From contig BEIP01000076.1 of assembly GCA_002898955.1 (NCBI GenBank), forward strand, positions 1-6,733: 6,733 bases of DNA, in the 5' to 3' direction. Source of the DNA: a bacterium HR39 (lineage in GTDB: Bacteria; Pseudomonadota; Alphaproteobacteria; Geminicoccales; Geminicoccaceae). Shown in pieces: positions 1 to 6,732 of the stretch. Position 1 is the first letter of the stretch, and the number at the start of each line of letters is the position of its first letter. A program made the position numbers and the translations under genes. A model generated the notes under the pieces. That model did no database searches. It was not told the origin of the DNA and saw only the letters and a program-made list of their open reading frames with translations.

Positions 1-856
1 GACATCCCCGCTCGACGGCCCGGCGCATGAGCGTCCAGTACATGAAGTCGTGGGCGTCGAGGGCGCGGGAGGTCCCGGTGCCGCCCGCATAATACGGCAG
101 GCAGGTGTCGCGGTGCCACAGCGTCAGCACGCCGGCGATGGGCCGGCCTTCGTGCAGCACCAGCAGGACGTCGCACCGCTCCCCGAAGTGGCGCAGCAGG
201 GCCTCGAACCAGCGGCGGGGGAAGGCGGGCGTGCCGAGGCGGTGGACGTTGGCGGCGTGCAGCGGCCGGAAGTCCCGGGCATCGCGCTTGAAGACGGCCT
301 CGAGGCCGGCTTCCAGCGCCCGGCGGACTCCCCGTCGGCGCGAGCGGCGCATCCACCGCATCAGCGCATCGGGATCCTCGGGAAGCTCCCGGACGAAGCC
401 GCAGTAGAGGTCGGGGCCCGGGACCCAGCCCGGGCGCGCCGGCGGCGGCGCCCGAAGTTCGAGCACCGCGTCGAGATCGCGCGCGAGCGCCTCGGCGGCA
501 TCCAGCAGCGCGTCCGCACTCTCCGCGTCGGCCGCCAGCACGCCGCCCGCGGTGCCGAAGCCCACCGAGACCAGCCGTCGGCCGAACGGGCGTCCGAGAC
601 CCCGGCCGGGGAACAGGACCAGCGGCAGGATGCCGGTGATGCGGCCCGCGCGCTCGGCCGCGAGGCGGTGGACGGGGTGGCCGAAGGCGTCGGCCACGGC
701 GGCGAGCCAGCCGGGGTCGTGGAACGGCGTGGCGTCGGGACGGGTCTCGACGAAGGCCCGCCACAGCGGCTCCTCGCCGGTCGGCAGCTCGCGCACCGTG
801 ACGGCCGCCCCGGACGCCGCACGTGCCGCGGACTGCGTGCGCGCGTCACGGGTCAC
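1..856 (-). CDS. XrtA/PEP-CTERM-associated FemAB-like acyl/aminoacyl transferase, 3' end missing
   Basis: The frame opens with GTG at 856 and stays open for 285 codons to the left edge. The C-terminus is outside the window; I recall the family as roughly 330-360 residues. Conserved-looking stretches are DPGWLAAVADAFGH (residues 47-60), an arginine-rich segment with ALEAGLEA (168-187), GTPAFPRRWFEALL (208-221), GRPIAGVLTLW (237-247), LPYYAGGT (253-260) and DFMYWTLMRRAVERG (270-284). These match the FemAB-like (GNAT-fold) proteins found in exosortase A loci. FemAB relatives add amino acids or acyl groups to cell-wall precursors; in this locus the substrate is unknown and may be the exopolysaccharide or a lipid-linked precursor. 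No signal peptide is visible, so it is probably cytoplasmic. The start overlaps the deacetylase stop as GTGA (853-856), and a GGAGG lies 10 bases upstream. Assignment to the family is firm; the reaction is not. Confidence 0.88.
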   Translation of the reverse strand, partial: MTRDARTQSAARAASGAAVTVRELPTGEEPLWRAFVETRPDATPFHDPGWLAAVADAFGHPVHRLAAERAGRITGILPLVLFPGRGLGRPFGRRLVSVGFGTAGGVLAADAESADALLDAAEALARDLDAVLELRAPPPARPGWVPGPDLYCGFVRELPEDPDALMRWMRRSRRRGVRRALEAGLEAVFKRDARDFRPLHAANVHRLGTPAFPRRWFEALLRHFGERCDVLLVLHEGRPIAGVLTLWHRDTCLPYYAGGTGTSRALDAHDFMYWTLMRRAVERGC

Positions 857-1689
857 GGGACGGCAGCCTCCAGTTCGGGCAGCACCTCGCGGATCGCCCG
901 CCACGGCCCGTGCCGGCGCAGCAGCCGTGGCAGCAGCCGGTGCAGGCGGTGGATCCCGGCGTAGTGGCGCAGGCGCACCCGCAGCGGCAGCTGCGGCAGC
1001 CGCGGCTGGCCGGGATCGAGCTCCCAGGGATGCAGGTAGAGCACCAGCGGACGGTCCACGTGCGGGCGGTGGAGCCGGAGGGCGGTCCGCATCCATGCGG
1101 CCGGAAGGAGCCTTGCCCACGCACCACCGGCGAACGGCAGCCCGCCCAGGGTGGGCAGGGGGATCTCCAGCAGGCCGCCGCGGCGGTGCACGTGGCGCGG
1201 CTGCCCGCCGCCACGACCGCGCAGCAGTACCGGGTGGTGGCTGGAGCTGTAGCGGTGGCCCGTCCCGGCGAGCACCTCCGCCGCCCAGGCGGTCCCGGGG
1301 CCGAGGGAGAAGTTGGGGGCGCGATAGCCGACGACCGGCGTACCGGCGACATCCTCCAGGACCGCCTTCGCCCGGGCGACGTCGCGGCGGAAGCTCGCCG
1401 GCGTCTCCGCCCACAGCGGCCGGTGGGCGTGGCCGTGGCTGGCGATCTCGTGACCGGCTTCGGCGATGGCGCGCACGAGGCGCGGACGACGCCGGGCCAC
1501 CTCGCCGAGCACGAAGAAGGTGGCCCGCGCGCCGACTTCGGCGAAGAGGGCGAGCAGCTCCTCCGTGACCCGCTCCAGCCGGTCCGGCAGGGATCCGCGC
1601 ATGTCCTCCGGCAGCCACGGCGCGAGGGCCAGCGCGTGGTACCAGGCCTCGTAGTCCACGGTGAGCAGGCGGGGACCGTCGGCGCTCAC
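853..1689 (-). CDS. XrtA-system polysaccharide deacetylase (NodB/CE4 type)
   Basis: This 278-residue protein is about the usual family length. It belongs to the NodB (carbohydrate esterase 4) fold, metal-dependent enzymes that remove N- or O-acetyl groups from polysaccharide. Visible motifs are LLTVDYEAWYHA (8-19) with the likely catalytic Asp12, ATFFVLGEVA (56-65), the zinc motif SHGHAH (84-89, His85 and His89), VGYRAPNFSLG (120-130), LLEIPLPTLGGLPFAGGAW (173-191) and LVLYLHPWELDPGQPRL (215-231). The last two are typical of the deacetylase found in exosortase A loci. No signal peptide is seen, which fits the family but leaves open where it meets its substrate. GTG at 1689 is chosen because the protein start then lines up with the family, a strong GGAGGG lies 7 bases upstream, and it overlaps the ATPase stop as GTGA. 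Position 15 is Ala where many relatives, as I recall them, have Asp (DVEDW/Y). The acetylated substrate is inferred from context. Confidence 0.93.
   Translation of the reverse strand: MSADGPRLLTVDYEAWYHALALAPWLPEDMRGSLPDRLERVTEELLALFAEVGARATFFVLGEVARRRPRLVRAIAEAGHEIASHGHAHRPLWAETPASFRRDVARAKAVLEDVAGTPVVGYRAPNFSLGPGTAWAAEVLAGTGHRYSSSHHPVLLRGRGGGQPRHVHRRGGLLEIPLPTLGGLPFAGGAWARLLPAAWMRTALRLHRPHVDRPLVLYLHPWELDPGQPRLPQLPLRVRLRHYAGIHRLHRLLPRLLRRHGPWRAIREVLPELEAAVP
867..871 (-). promoter_or_regulatory. Shine-Dalgarno for the FemAB-like GTG start
   Basis: GGAGG on the minus strand, 10 bases before GTG at 856, inside the last codons of the deacetylase gene. It supports the GTGA-overlap start. Confidence 0.55.
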
Positions 1690-2882
1690 GCGTCGTCCCT
1701 CCGGCCGAACACCCGCTCCAGCAGGCGACGTTTCTCGCCCCTGGCGAGCTGGGCCACCAGTTCGGCGAGGCGGCGGGCCGTCTCCGCGTCCACCCGCAGC
1801 CGCTCCACCTCGAGGCGGTGCAGCTCCTCGCGCAGCCGCTCCGCCTCGGCGCGCACCTCGTCGTGGCGGTGGCGCTCGCGCAGCACCTCGTCGTAGACGC
1901 TCTCGGGCTTGCGCTGCAGGCGCTCCACCTCGCGCCGCCAGAGGGCGGGATCGTCGCCGGCGGGTGGCGGGAACGCCGCCTCGGCGAGACCCGGCGCGAG
2001 GGGCGTGCCGGTCGGCGGCGGGATCGGCCCCGCCGTCTCGCGCACCGGACCGCCCTCGGGAAAGCCGCTCCCCGGCTCGGCCGCGAGCTCGGCCGCCACG
2101 GTGCGCACGTCCGCGGCGGTGAGCCGGTGCTTGCCCTCGAGGGCGCCGTAGAGCAGCAGGCGCGAGCAGAGCAGGTTGATGCGCCGGGGGATGCCGCCCG
2201 AGACCCGCGCGATCTCGCGGAAGGCCTCCGGATCGAAGGCGGGATCGCCCGTCCAGCCGGCCCGGCGCAGGCGATGCTCCACATAGGCCTGCACCTCCTC
2301 CGGCTCGAGCGGCTCGAGGTGCACGCTCGCCACCACCCGCTGGCGCAGCTGCTCGAGCGCGGGACGTTCCAGGGTCTCCAGGAACTGCGGCTGTCCCACC
2401 AGCACGATCTGCAGGAGCGGACGGCCGGCGTGTTCGAGATTGGACAGCAGGCGCAGCTGCTCGAGCGCCTCCACGGGCAGGTTCTGCACCTCGTCCACCA
2501 CCAGCAGCACGCGGCGGCCCTCCTCGCGCCGGCGCCGCAGCTCGTCCTCGATGGCGGCGAGCAGCGCTCCGGCCTCCTGGGAGGCCGGCTGCAGGCCGAG
2601 GGCGCGGGCCACGAGGAACAGCAGATCGCGCGGCCCGAGATGGGCGGCGTTGAGGCGCACGATGGACAGGCGGGGATCGGCCAGCTGGCGCTCCAGCCAC
2701 GCTACCAGCGTGGTCTTGCCGGTCCCCACCTCGCCGGTGACGACGACGAAGCCCTCGCCCTGCTGCAGCCCGTAGGTCAGGTAGGAAATGGCGCGCCGGT
2801 GCGCCCGGGCGCCGAAGAAGAAGTCCGGATCGGGAGAGAGCTGGAAGGGGCGCGTGGTGAGGCCGTAGTATTCGGTGTACAT
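1686..2882 (-). CDS. XrtA-associated ExeA/GspA-like AAA ATPase with C-terminal coiled-coil extension
   Basis: The 398-residue protein begins MYTEYYGLTTRPFQLSPDPD, a start shared by ExeA/GspA-type ATPases. It has Walker A GEVGTGKTT (50-58), Walker B LLVVDEVQNL (126-135), LLSNLEHAGRPLLQIVLVGQ (145-164), an arginine-bearing segment LEQLRQRV (176-183) and SGGIPRRINLLC (228-239). This is the AAA ATPase class that accompanies exosortase A exopolysaccharide genes. Its exact job is unknown; energising assembly or sensing cell-wall state are possibilities drawn from ExeA. After the ATPase domain (to about 268) come a proline/glycine-rich linker (270-310) and a charged, heptad-like helix (about 312-395) likely to form a coiled coil. 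ExeA proper carries a membrane segment and a peptidoglycan-binding domain there; I see neither, so this protein is probably cytoplasmic. It starts 5 bases after the kinase/barrel stop and its stop overlaps the deacetylase start. The Shine-Dalgarno is weak (AGGGG only 2 bases from ATG, GCAGG further up), so coupling to the upstream gene is likely. Confidence 0.92.
   Translation of the reverse strand: MYTEYYGLTTRPFQLSPDPDFFFGARAHRRAISYLTYGLQQGEGFVVVTGEVGTGKTTLVAWLERQLADPRLSIVRLNAAHLGPRDLLFLVARALGLQPASQEAGALLAAIEDELRRRREEGRRVLLVVDEVQNLPVEALEQLRLLSNLEHAGRPLLQIVLVGQPQFLETLERPALEQLRQRVVASVHLEPLEPEEVQAYVEHRLRRAGWTGDPAFDPEAFREIARVSGGIPRRINLLCSRLLLYGALEGKHRLTAADVRTVAAELAAEPGSGFPEGGPVRETAGPIPPPTGTPLAPGLAEAAFPPPAGDDPALWRREVERLQRKPESVYDEVLRERHRHDEVRAEAERLREELHRLEVERLRVDAETARRLAELVAQLARGEKRRLLERVFGRRDDA
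1697..1702 (-). promoter_or_regulatory. Shine-Dalgarno for the deacetylase GTG start
   Basis: GGAGGG on the minus strand, 7 bases before GTG at 1689. It decides the start, because the same frame is open much further upstream and has no ATG near the family's usual N-terminus. Confidence 0.7.
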
Positions 2883-2887
2883 CGCCC

Positions 2888-4258
2888 CTAGAACCTGCGC
2901 TCGATCCGTGCGAAGATCACGTTGGCGACCATGTCGTCGGCGCGGCGCCGGGCCGAGCGCTGGACCCGTTCCAGGCCCAGCGACAGGCGGGTGTGGCGGG
3001 AGAGGCGATGGATCCAGCCGGCGGAGACGGAGAGGTCGTCGATGCGACCGCCGCCGTCGAAGCCGATGTGCTCGAGTGCCACCACCAGCTCCACGTCGGA
3101 CAGGCGCGAGAGCCTGCGCACCCAGGCGAGTTCGGCGCCGAGGCGGTCCTGGTCGGCCTCGGCCTGGTCCTCGAACCCGCGGCGTTCGGCGAAGAGCAGC
3201 AGGCGCACCCGCTGGCGGCGGTCGGCGTGGTCGAGCCGCAGCTCGCCGCGGCGGCTCTGGAAGCTCGCGTCCGTTCCCACCACCGTCGGCAGGGTCGGGA
3301 CCGGCACGAGCTGCACCACTTCGGGCGGCGCGGCCGAGTCGAGCGGTACGGTGGGCACGCTCTCGCGGGCCAGCAGGACGCGGTTCGCGACCCGCTCCCG
3401 CCAGGCGGCCTCCAGCGTCGTCTTCGGACCGAGCCGCGCGCGCACCGCCACGCGCACGTCGGGATCCCCCGCCCGCAGCGCCGCGTCGGCCTCGAGGGCG
3501 AGTCGCGGTGCCAGGGGCGCGCGCAGCCCCGCCCGCAGGGCGGGTCCTCCGGCGAAGCGGTCGGCGCGGGTGTCGTCGCGCCGCTCGGCGTAGCCGGCGC
3601 CCACCAGCACCACGTAGCCGGGGGCGATCTCCAGGGCTAGGGCGAGGTCGGCGAGGGCGGTCTCGCGACGGCGGGCCGGCTCGGTGCGGGTGGGATCGAG
3701 GTCGCTGCGCTCGGCCAGCGCCGTGACGTTCCAGCGCATGCGGCCGCCACCGGCATCCTCCAGCGCGAGGCGCAGGCCGCGCACCGTGGCGTCCGCCACC
3801 GAGGCGTCCCCGTAGGACACGCGGCTCGCCCGGGCCGCGAGCTCGAGGGCGACGGCGCGGCGGATGCGGGTGCGCAGTGTCGGGCCGACGGTGACGACCC
3901 CGCGGGAGGTGCGGTTCTCGGCGAGGGTGAAATCCGGTGCGGCGAGCGGTGCGCCGGCATCGAGGGTCTCCTCGCCCAGGTCCGCCTGCGCCTCGAGGAA
4001 CAGCAGCCGGCGGACGAGCTCGAAGGAGAGCGCGCCCTGCACCCGTTCGCGGAATTCGGAAAGCCGCCCGTCGGCCCAAGCTGCCACCTCCTCCACCGCC
4101 GCGTCCACGGCGAGGCGCAGCCGTGAACCCAGCCCGCGCAGCAGCACGCCGGCGGCGGTGCGCAGCACGGTACCGGCCTGCTCGCGCCCTTCCGGCGCGG
4201 CGCGGACGTTGTCGGTGAAGGCCGCACCCGCCTCGATGCGCGGCTCCACGAGGATGCG
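2888..4258 (-). other. Beta-barrel module of the fused frame (PEP-CTERM-system-associated outer-membrane protein)
   Basis: Residues 301-756 of the fused frame (456 residues plus stop) look like the mature part of the outer-membrane beta-barrel protein usually encoded just after the autokinase in exosortase A loci. It opens with RILVEPRIEAGAAFTDNV, the short strand plus TDN motif seen near the mature start of this family. It then shows many alternating hydrophobic/polar strands (for example SRLRLAVDAAVEEVAAW, YVVLVGAGYAERRDDTRADR, QRVRLLLFAERRGFEDQ). It ends ANVIFARIERRF with the terminal Phe typical of Bam-inserted outer-membrane proteins. Length and order match a normal stand-alone gene, so I would expect a separate protein in relatives. 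A role in moving polymer across, or anchoring it at, the outer membrane is inferred from context only. Confidence 0.78.
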
Positions 4259-5158
4259 GGCGGACGCCGTCGCGAGGGGGGCCGTGGCGAGCGCCGCCGT
4301 CAGCAGCAGGGCGGCGGGACGTCCGCCCTGCAGGGAGCGGGGAACCCGCGGTCCGTAGTCGTAGCGGCGGCCGACGGCGCTCGCCCGGTTCAGCACCAGC
4401 CGCACGCGGGTCTGACGCAGCAGCGGCGCCAGCGCCCGCTCCACCTCGGCACGCGGCGTCGTGCCGGCCTCCACCACGAAGAGCACCCGCCCGGCGTGGG
4501 CGGCGAGCGCCACCGCTTCGGGCGAGGCGAGCACCGGCGGCGTGTCCACCAGCACCACCGTGCGGGGATCCGAGACCAGCGCCCCGAAGAGCCGCCCGGT
4601 GCGCTCGCCGGAGAGCCGTCCGGCGAGATCCGCGCTCCCGCGGCCGGCCGGGACGAGGAGCAGACGGCCGACGTCGACCGCCAGGAAGGCGCGCGCGGCA
4701 TCGAGCCGGCCGGCCAGCAGCTCGGCCAGCCCCTCGCGGTCCCCGGCGCCCAGCAGCCGGCTGGCATCGCGCCGCTTCGCGTCGGCATCCACGAGGATCA
4801 CCCGCAGGTCCGGGTCGGCGGCGAGCAGCAGGGCGAGGTCGAGGGCGGTCCACGTCTTGCCTTCGCCCGGACGGGCACTCGTGACCACCACGATGCGCGC
4901 GCGCGGATCGGGGTCGCTCCGGACGTCCGCCAACAGGGCCGAGGCCAGCATCCGCAGCTCGGCGAGGGCGGCACCCTCGCCGCCGGCCGCGACGATCCCC
5001 GCTTCGCGAAGCCGGATCCGGTCCAGGCGCAGCGGCTCCCGCAACCCGCCCTCGGGCACGGGACCCGGCCCGGCCGGATCGGGACGCGGCATGCCGAGGC
5101 GCTCGGCCGCCCGTTCGATGGTGGTGGGACGGCGGTCCAGGGGGCGCGGGCGGCTCAT
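2888..5158 (-). CDS. Fused frame: XrtA-associated tyrosine autokinase (CpsD/CapB-like) plus outer-membrane beta-barrel protein
   Basis: One uninterrupted 756-codon frame holds what are normally two genes. Residues 1 to about 270 are a bacterial tyrosine kinase of the exosortase A type: TIERAAERLG near the start (13-22), Walker A SARPGEGKT (94-102), Walker A' ILVDADAK (121-128), Walker B VVLVDTPPVL (201-210) and VRLVLNRA (252-259). Such kinases pair with Wzz-like proteins to control polymer length and export. The tail normally holds a tyrosine cluster; here only YDY (266-268) remains. A signal-peptide-like segment follows (about 271-300, ending ASA), then a barrel domain (301-756) with FTDNVRAAPEG near its start and a terminal Phe. 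The ATG at 5158 overlaps the upstream stop as ATGA, with GGAG 8 bases before it. No ATG, GTG or TTG lies in frame between the kinase end and the signal segment; CTG at 4333 and GTG at 4405 or 4396 are poor candidates. The stop is TAG. The domains are clear; whether one polypeptide is made is open. Confidence 0.85.
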   Translation of the reverse strand: MSRPRPLDRRPTTIERAAERLGMPRPDPAGPGPVPEGGLREPLRLDRIRLREAGIVAAGGEGAALAELRMLASALLADVRSDPDPRARIVVVTSARPGEGKTWTALDLALLLAADPDLRVILVDADAKRRDASRLLGAGDREGLAELLAGRLDAARAFLAVDVGRLLLVPAGRGSADLAGRLSGERTGRLFGALVSDPRTVVLVDTPPVLASPEAVALAAHAGRVLFVVEAGTTPRAEVERALAPLLRQTRVRLVLNRASAVGRRYDYGPRVPRSLQGGRPAALLLTAALATAPLATASARILVEPRIEAGAAFTDNVRAAPEGREQAGTVLRTAAGVLLRGLGSRLRLAVDAAVEEVAAWADGRLSEFRERVQGALSFELVRRLLFLEAQADLGEETLDAGAPLAAPDFTLAENRTSRGVVTVGPTLRTRIRRAVALELAARASRVSYGDASVADATVRGLRLALEDAGGGRMRWNVTALAERSDLDPTRTEPARRRETALADLALALEIAPGYVVLVGAGYAERRDDTRADRFAGGPALRAGLRAPLAPRLALEADAALRAGDPDVRVAVRARLGPKTTLEAAWRERVANRVLLARESVPTVPLDSAAPPEVVQLVPVPTLPTVVGTDASFQSRRGELRLDHADRRQRVRLLLFAERRGFEDQAEADQDRLGAELAWVRRLSRLSDVELVVALEHIGFDGGGRIDDLSVSAGWIHRLSRHTRLSLGLERVQRSARRRADDMVANVIFARIERRF
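4259..4321 (-). other. Internal signal-peptide-like segment at the kinase/barrel junction
   Basis: Residues 280-300 of the fused frame read RPAALLLTAALATAPLATASA. Three arginines lie at or just before the start (271, 274, 280), followed by a hydrophobic Ala/Leu run and an A-S-A site before Arg301. This is the layout of a Sec signal peptide cleaved by signal peptidase I, but it sits 280 residues into the frame, with no standard start codon just ahead of it. It marks where the barrel protein's own N-terminus would normally be. Confidence 0.7.
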
Positions 5159-6732
5159 GTGGCGGTCTCCGCGGCGAGGGCGGCGTGGACCGCCGTGCGC
5201 AGCCAGGCGCCTGCACCCCGCTTCTCGGCCAGCCACACGCCGGCGGTTCCGGCGGCGAGCAGCAGCAGCCCGAGGGCGGTCACCAGGGCCGCGAGCCGCT
5301 GACGGCGGCGTGCGTGCCGGTCGGGAACGAAGGGGATCACCGCCAGCACCGGCAGACCGAAGGTGCGCTCGAGCGCCCGGGCCGTCTCGAAGGGCTGTTC
5401 GAGAGCGGCACGCGCGAACACGTAGCCGGCTCCCGCGGCCAGCGATCCCAGCAGCACGCCGGCCAGCAGCAGGGTGCGGGGCGGGGCGACCGGCAGCACC
5501 GGTTCGGAGGGCGGGTCGACGATGCGCAGCCGCACCGGCTCGTCGCCGTCCTGCAGGGCGTCGGCGATGCGCGCGGCCTCGCGGCGGGCCACCAGCTCCT
5601 CGTAGTTGCGGCGGATCACCTCGTAGTCGCGGGTGAGGCGCTTGAGCTCGGCCTCCACTTCCGGAGCGATGCGCGCGCGGGCGAGCAGCTCCCGCTCGTC
5701 GCGTTCCGCCTGCTCGAGCCGGGTGGCGATGCTGGCGATCTCGGCGTCGAGGGCGGCGAGCTGGGCGGCGAGCTGGTCGTGGAGGGGGTTGGGCAGACCG
5801 GCCGGACGGCCGTCGCCCTCGGCGGCGAGGCGCGCGCGCAGCTCCTCGATGGCCCGCCGCGTCGCCGCCACGTCGGGATGGGCCTCGGTGTAGCGCTGGC
5901 GAAGCTCCGCAAGACGCGCCTCCAGCCGGGCGAGTTCCGCCGCCGGGCCGCTCTGCGGCAGGGCGCCGTAGGCCGGGAAGGCGGAGAGCGGCAGATAGCG
6001 GGGCGTGGCGGCGAGCCGCCGCGCGAGTTCGGCGCGCCGGGCGCGGGCCGCCTCCAGTTCCGCCCGCAGGCCCGCCACCCGCGCGCGGGCCTGGTCGAGC
6101 TGGAAGAAGTAGCCCTGCTCGCCGGCCAGCACGTCGACGTGGCGCTTGCGGAACTCGGCGAGGCGCCGTTCCGCCTCGTCGAGGGCCTTCGCCTGGGCGG
6201 CGATCTGGCGCTCGATGAAGCCGCGCGCCCGCTCGAGGTCGGCGCGGTCGGTGCGGGCGTTGGTCTCGACGAAGACCTGCACCAGCGCCGCCACCAGCGC
6301 ATGCGCCAGCTGCGGATCGCGCGCGCGCCAGCTCACGGTGAACAATCCTGCCACTTCGCGGTCGGCCTCCACCCGGATCTCGCGGGCGAGTTGCCGCACC
6401 GTCTCGGCCAGCGCGCGCGGATCCGCCTCCTCCGCCACGAGGCCGGCCCGGCGCGCCACCTCCTCGGGATTGGGGCGGCTGGTGAGCGCGCGGCGCATGG
6501 CCTCCACCCGCCGCTCGGCCTCCACCTCGACGGTGAGGCCCCTGAGCAGCGGCTGGAGGACGGTCTCGGGATCGACGAAGATGCGCGCGCGGCTTTCGTA
6601 GGAATCCGGCCACAGCAGCACCGCCGCCCAGCCCGCGAGCGCCACGAGCCAGGCCACCGCCAGCGCGGCGAGGTGCCGGCGGCGCAGCTGGCGGACGTAG
6701 AAGAGGAGGCGCTCGAGGGTCTCGTCCAGCAT
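5155..6732 (-). CDS. XrtA-system polysaccharide chain-length determinant (Wzz/GNVR family)
   Basis: The 525-residue protein is the usual length for the chain-length protein of exosortase A loci. This family, related to Wzz and to polysaccharide co-polymerases, sits in the inner membrane, sets polymer length and partners a tyrosine kinase, here the next gene. It has a first membrane helix (about 21-41) followed by ESRARIFVDPETVLQPLL (46-63), and a long periplasmic region rich in coiled coil (about 165-395) with YTEAHPDV (281-288). A GNVR-like stretch YEELVARREAARIADALQ (377-394) and RIVDPPSEPVLPVAPP (403-418) lead into a second helix (about 419-440). A cytoplasmic-looking loop with FGLPVLAVIPF (458-468) precedes a third helix (about 479-502). 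There is no kinase domain, so the kinase is encoded separately. The ATG at 6732 lies one base from the window edge, so its ribosome site cannot be seen; the N-terminus matches the family well. Its TGA overlaps the next ATG. Confidence 0.93.
   Translation of the reverse strand: MLDETLERLLFYVRQLRRRHLAALAVAWLVALAGWAAVLLWPDSYESRARIFVDPETVLQPLLRGLTVEVEAERRVEAMRRALTSRPNPEEVARRAGLVAEEADPRALAETVRQLAREIRVEADREVAGLFTVSWRARDPQLAHALVAALVQVFVETNARTDRADLERARGFIERQIAAQAKALDEAERRLAEFRKRHVDVLAGEQGYFFQLDQARARVAGLRAELEAARARRAELARRLAATPRYLPLSAFPAYGALPQSGPAAELARLEARLAELRQRYTEAHPDVAATRRAIEELRARLAAEGDGRPAGLPNPLHDQLAAQLAALDAEIASIATRLEQAERDERELLARARIAPEVEAELKRLTRDYEVIRRNYEELVARREAARIADALQDGDEPVRLRIVDPPSEPVLPVAPPRTLLLAGVLLGSLAAGAGYVFARAALEQPFETARALERTFGLPVLAVIPFVPDRHARRRQRLAALVTALGLLLLAAGTAGVWLAEKRGAGAWLRTAVHAALAAETAT
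5167..5170 (-). promoter_or_regulatory. Shine-Dalgarno for the kinase/barrel frame
   Basis: GGAG on the minus strand, 8 bases before the ATG at 5158, inside the end of the chain-length gene. With the ATGA overlap it supports this start over others further up the same open frame, which is also open through the chain-length gene as a shadow. Confidence 0.6.

Noticed and set aside
50..964. Plus-strand open frame of 304 codons over the FemAB-like and deacetylase genes
   Set aside because: It is an antisense shadow in GC-rich DNA: low-complexity Arg/Ala/Gly-rich translation with no recognisable domain. The minus-strand frame here encodes a clear FemAB-like protein.
1690..2700. Upstream extension of the deacetylase frame
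   Set aside because: It overlaps the ATPase gene in another frame with low-complexity translation. GTG at 1689, with a GGAGGG seven bases away, gives the normal family N-terminus.
1818..2891. Plus-strand open frame of 357 codons opposite the ATPase gene
   Set aside because: It mirrors the ATPase codons on the opposite strand (His/Leu/Gln-rich antisense), shows no independent domain and has no supporting context.
4390..4788. Alternative minus-strand frame of 132 codons within the kinase region, considered as a frameshifted kinase end
   Set aside because: Its translation is Arg/Pro/Ser/Trp-rich with no kinase tail or tyrosine cluster, so it is a shadow and not the missing kinase C-terminus.
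1686..5216. Possible 1176-residue protein if the ATPase frame is read from far upstream
   Set aside because: Only the last 398 codons (from ATG at 2882) look like protein. The upstream part is an out-of-frame shadow of the kinase/barrel gene, Arg/Pro/Gly/Ala-rich, stop-free because of the high GC.
5159..6613. Upstream extension of the kinase/barrel frame to an ATG at 6613
   Set aside because: This part is an out-of-frame reading of the chain-length gene and shows no domain. The ATG at 5158 has a Shine-Dalgarno, an ATGA overlap and the expected kinase N-terminus.
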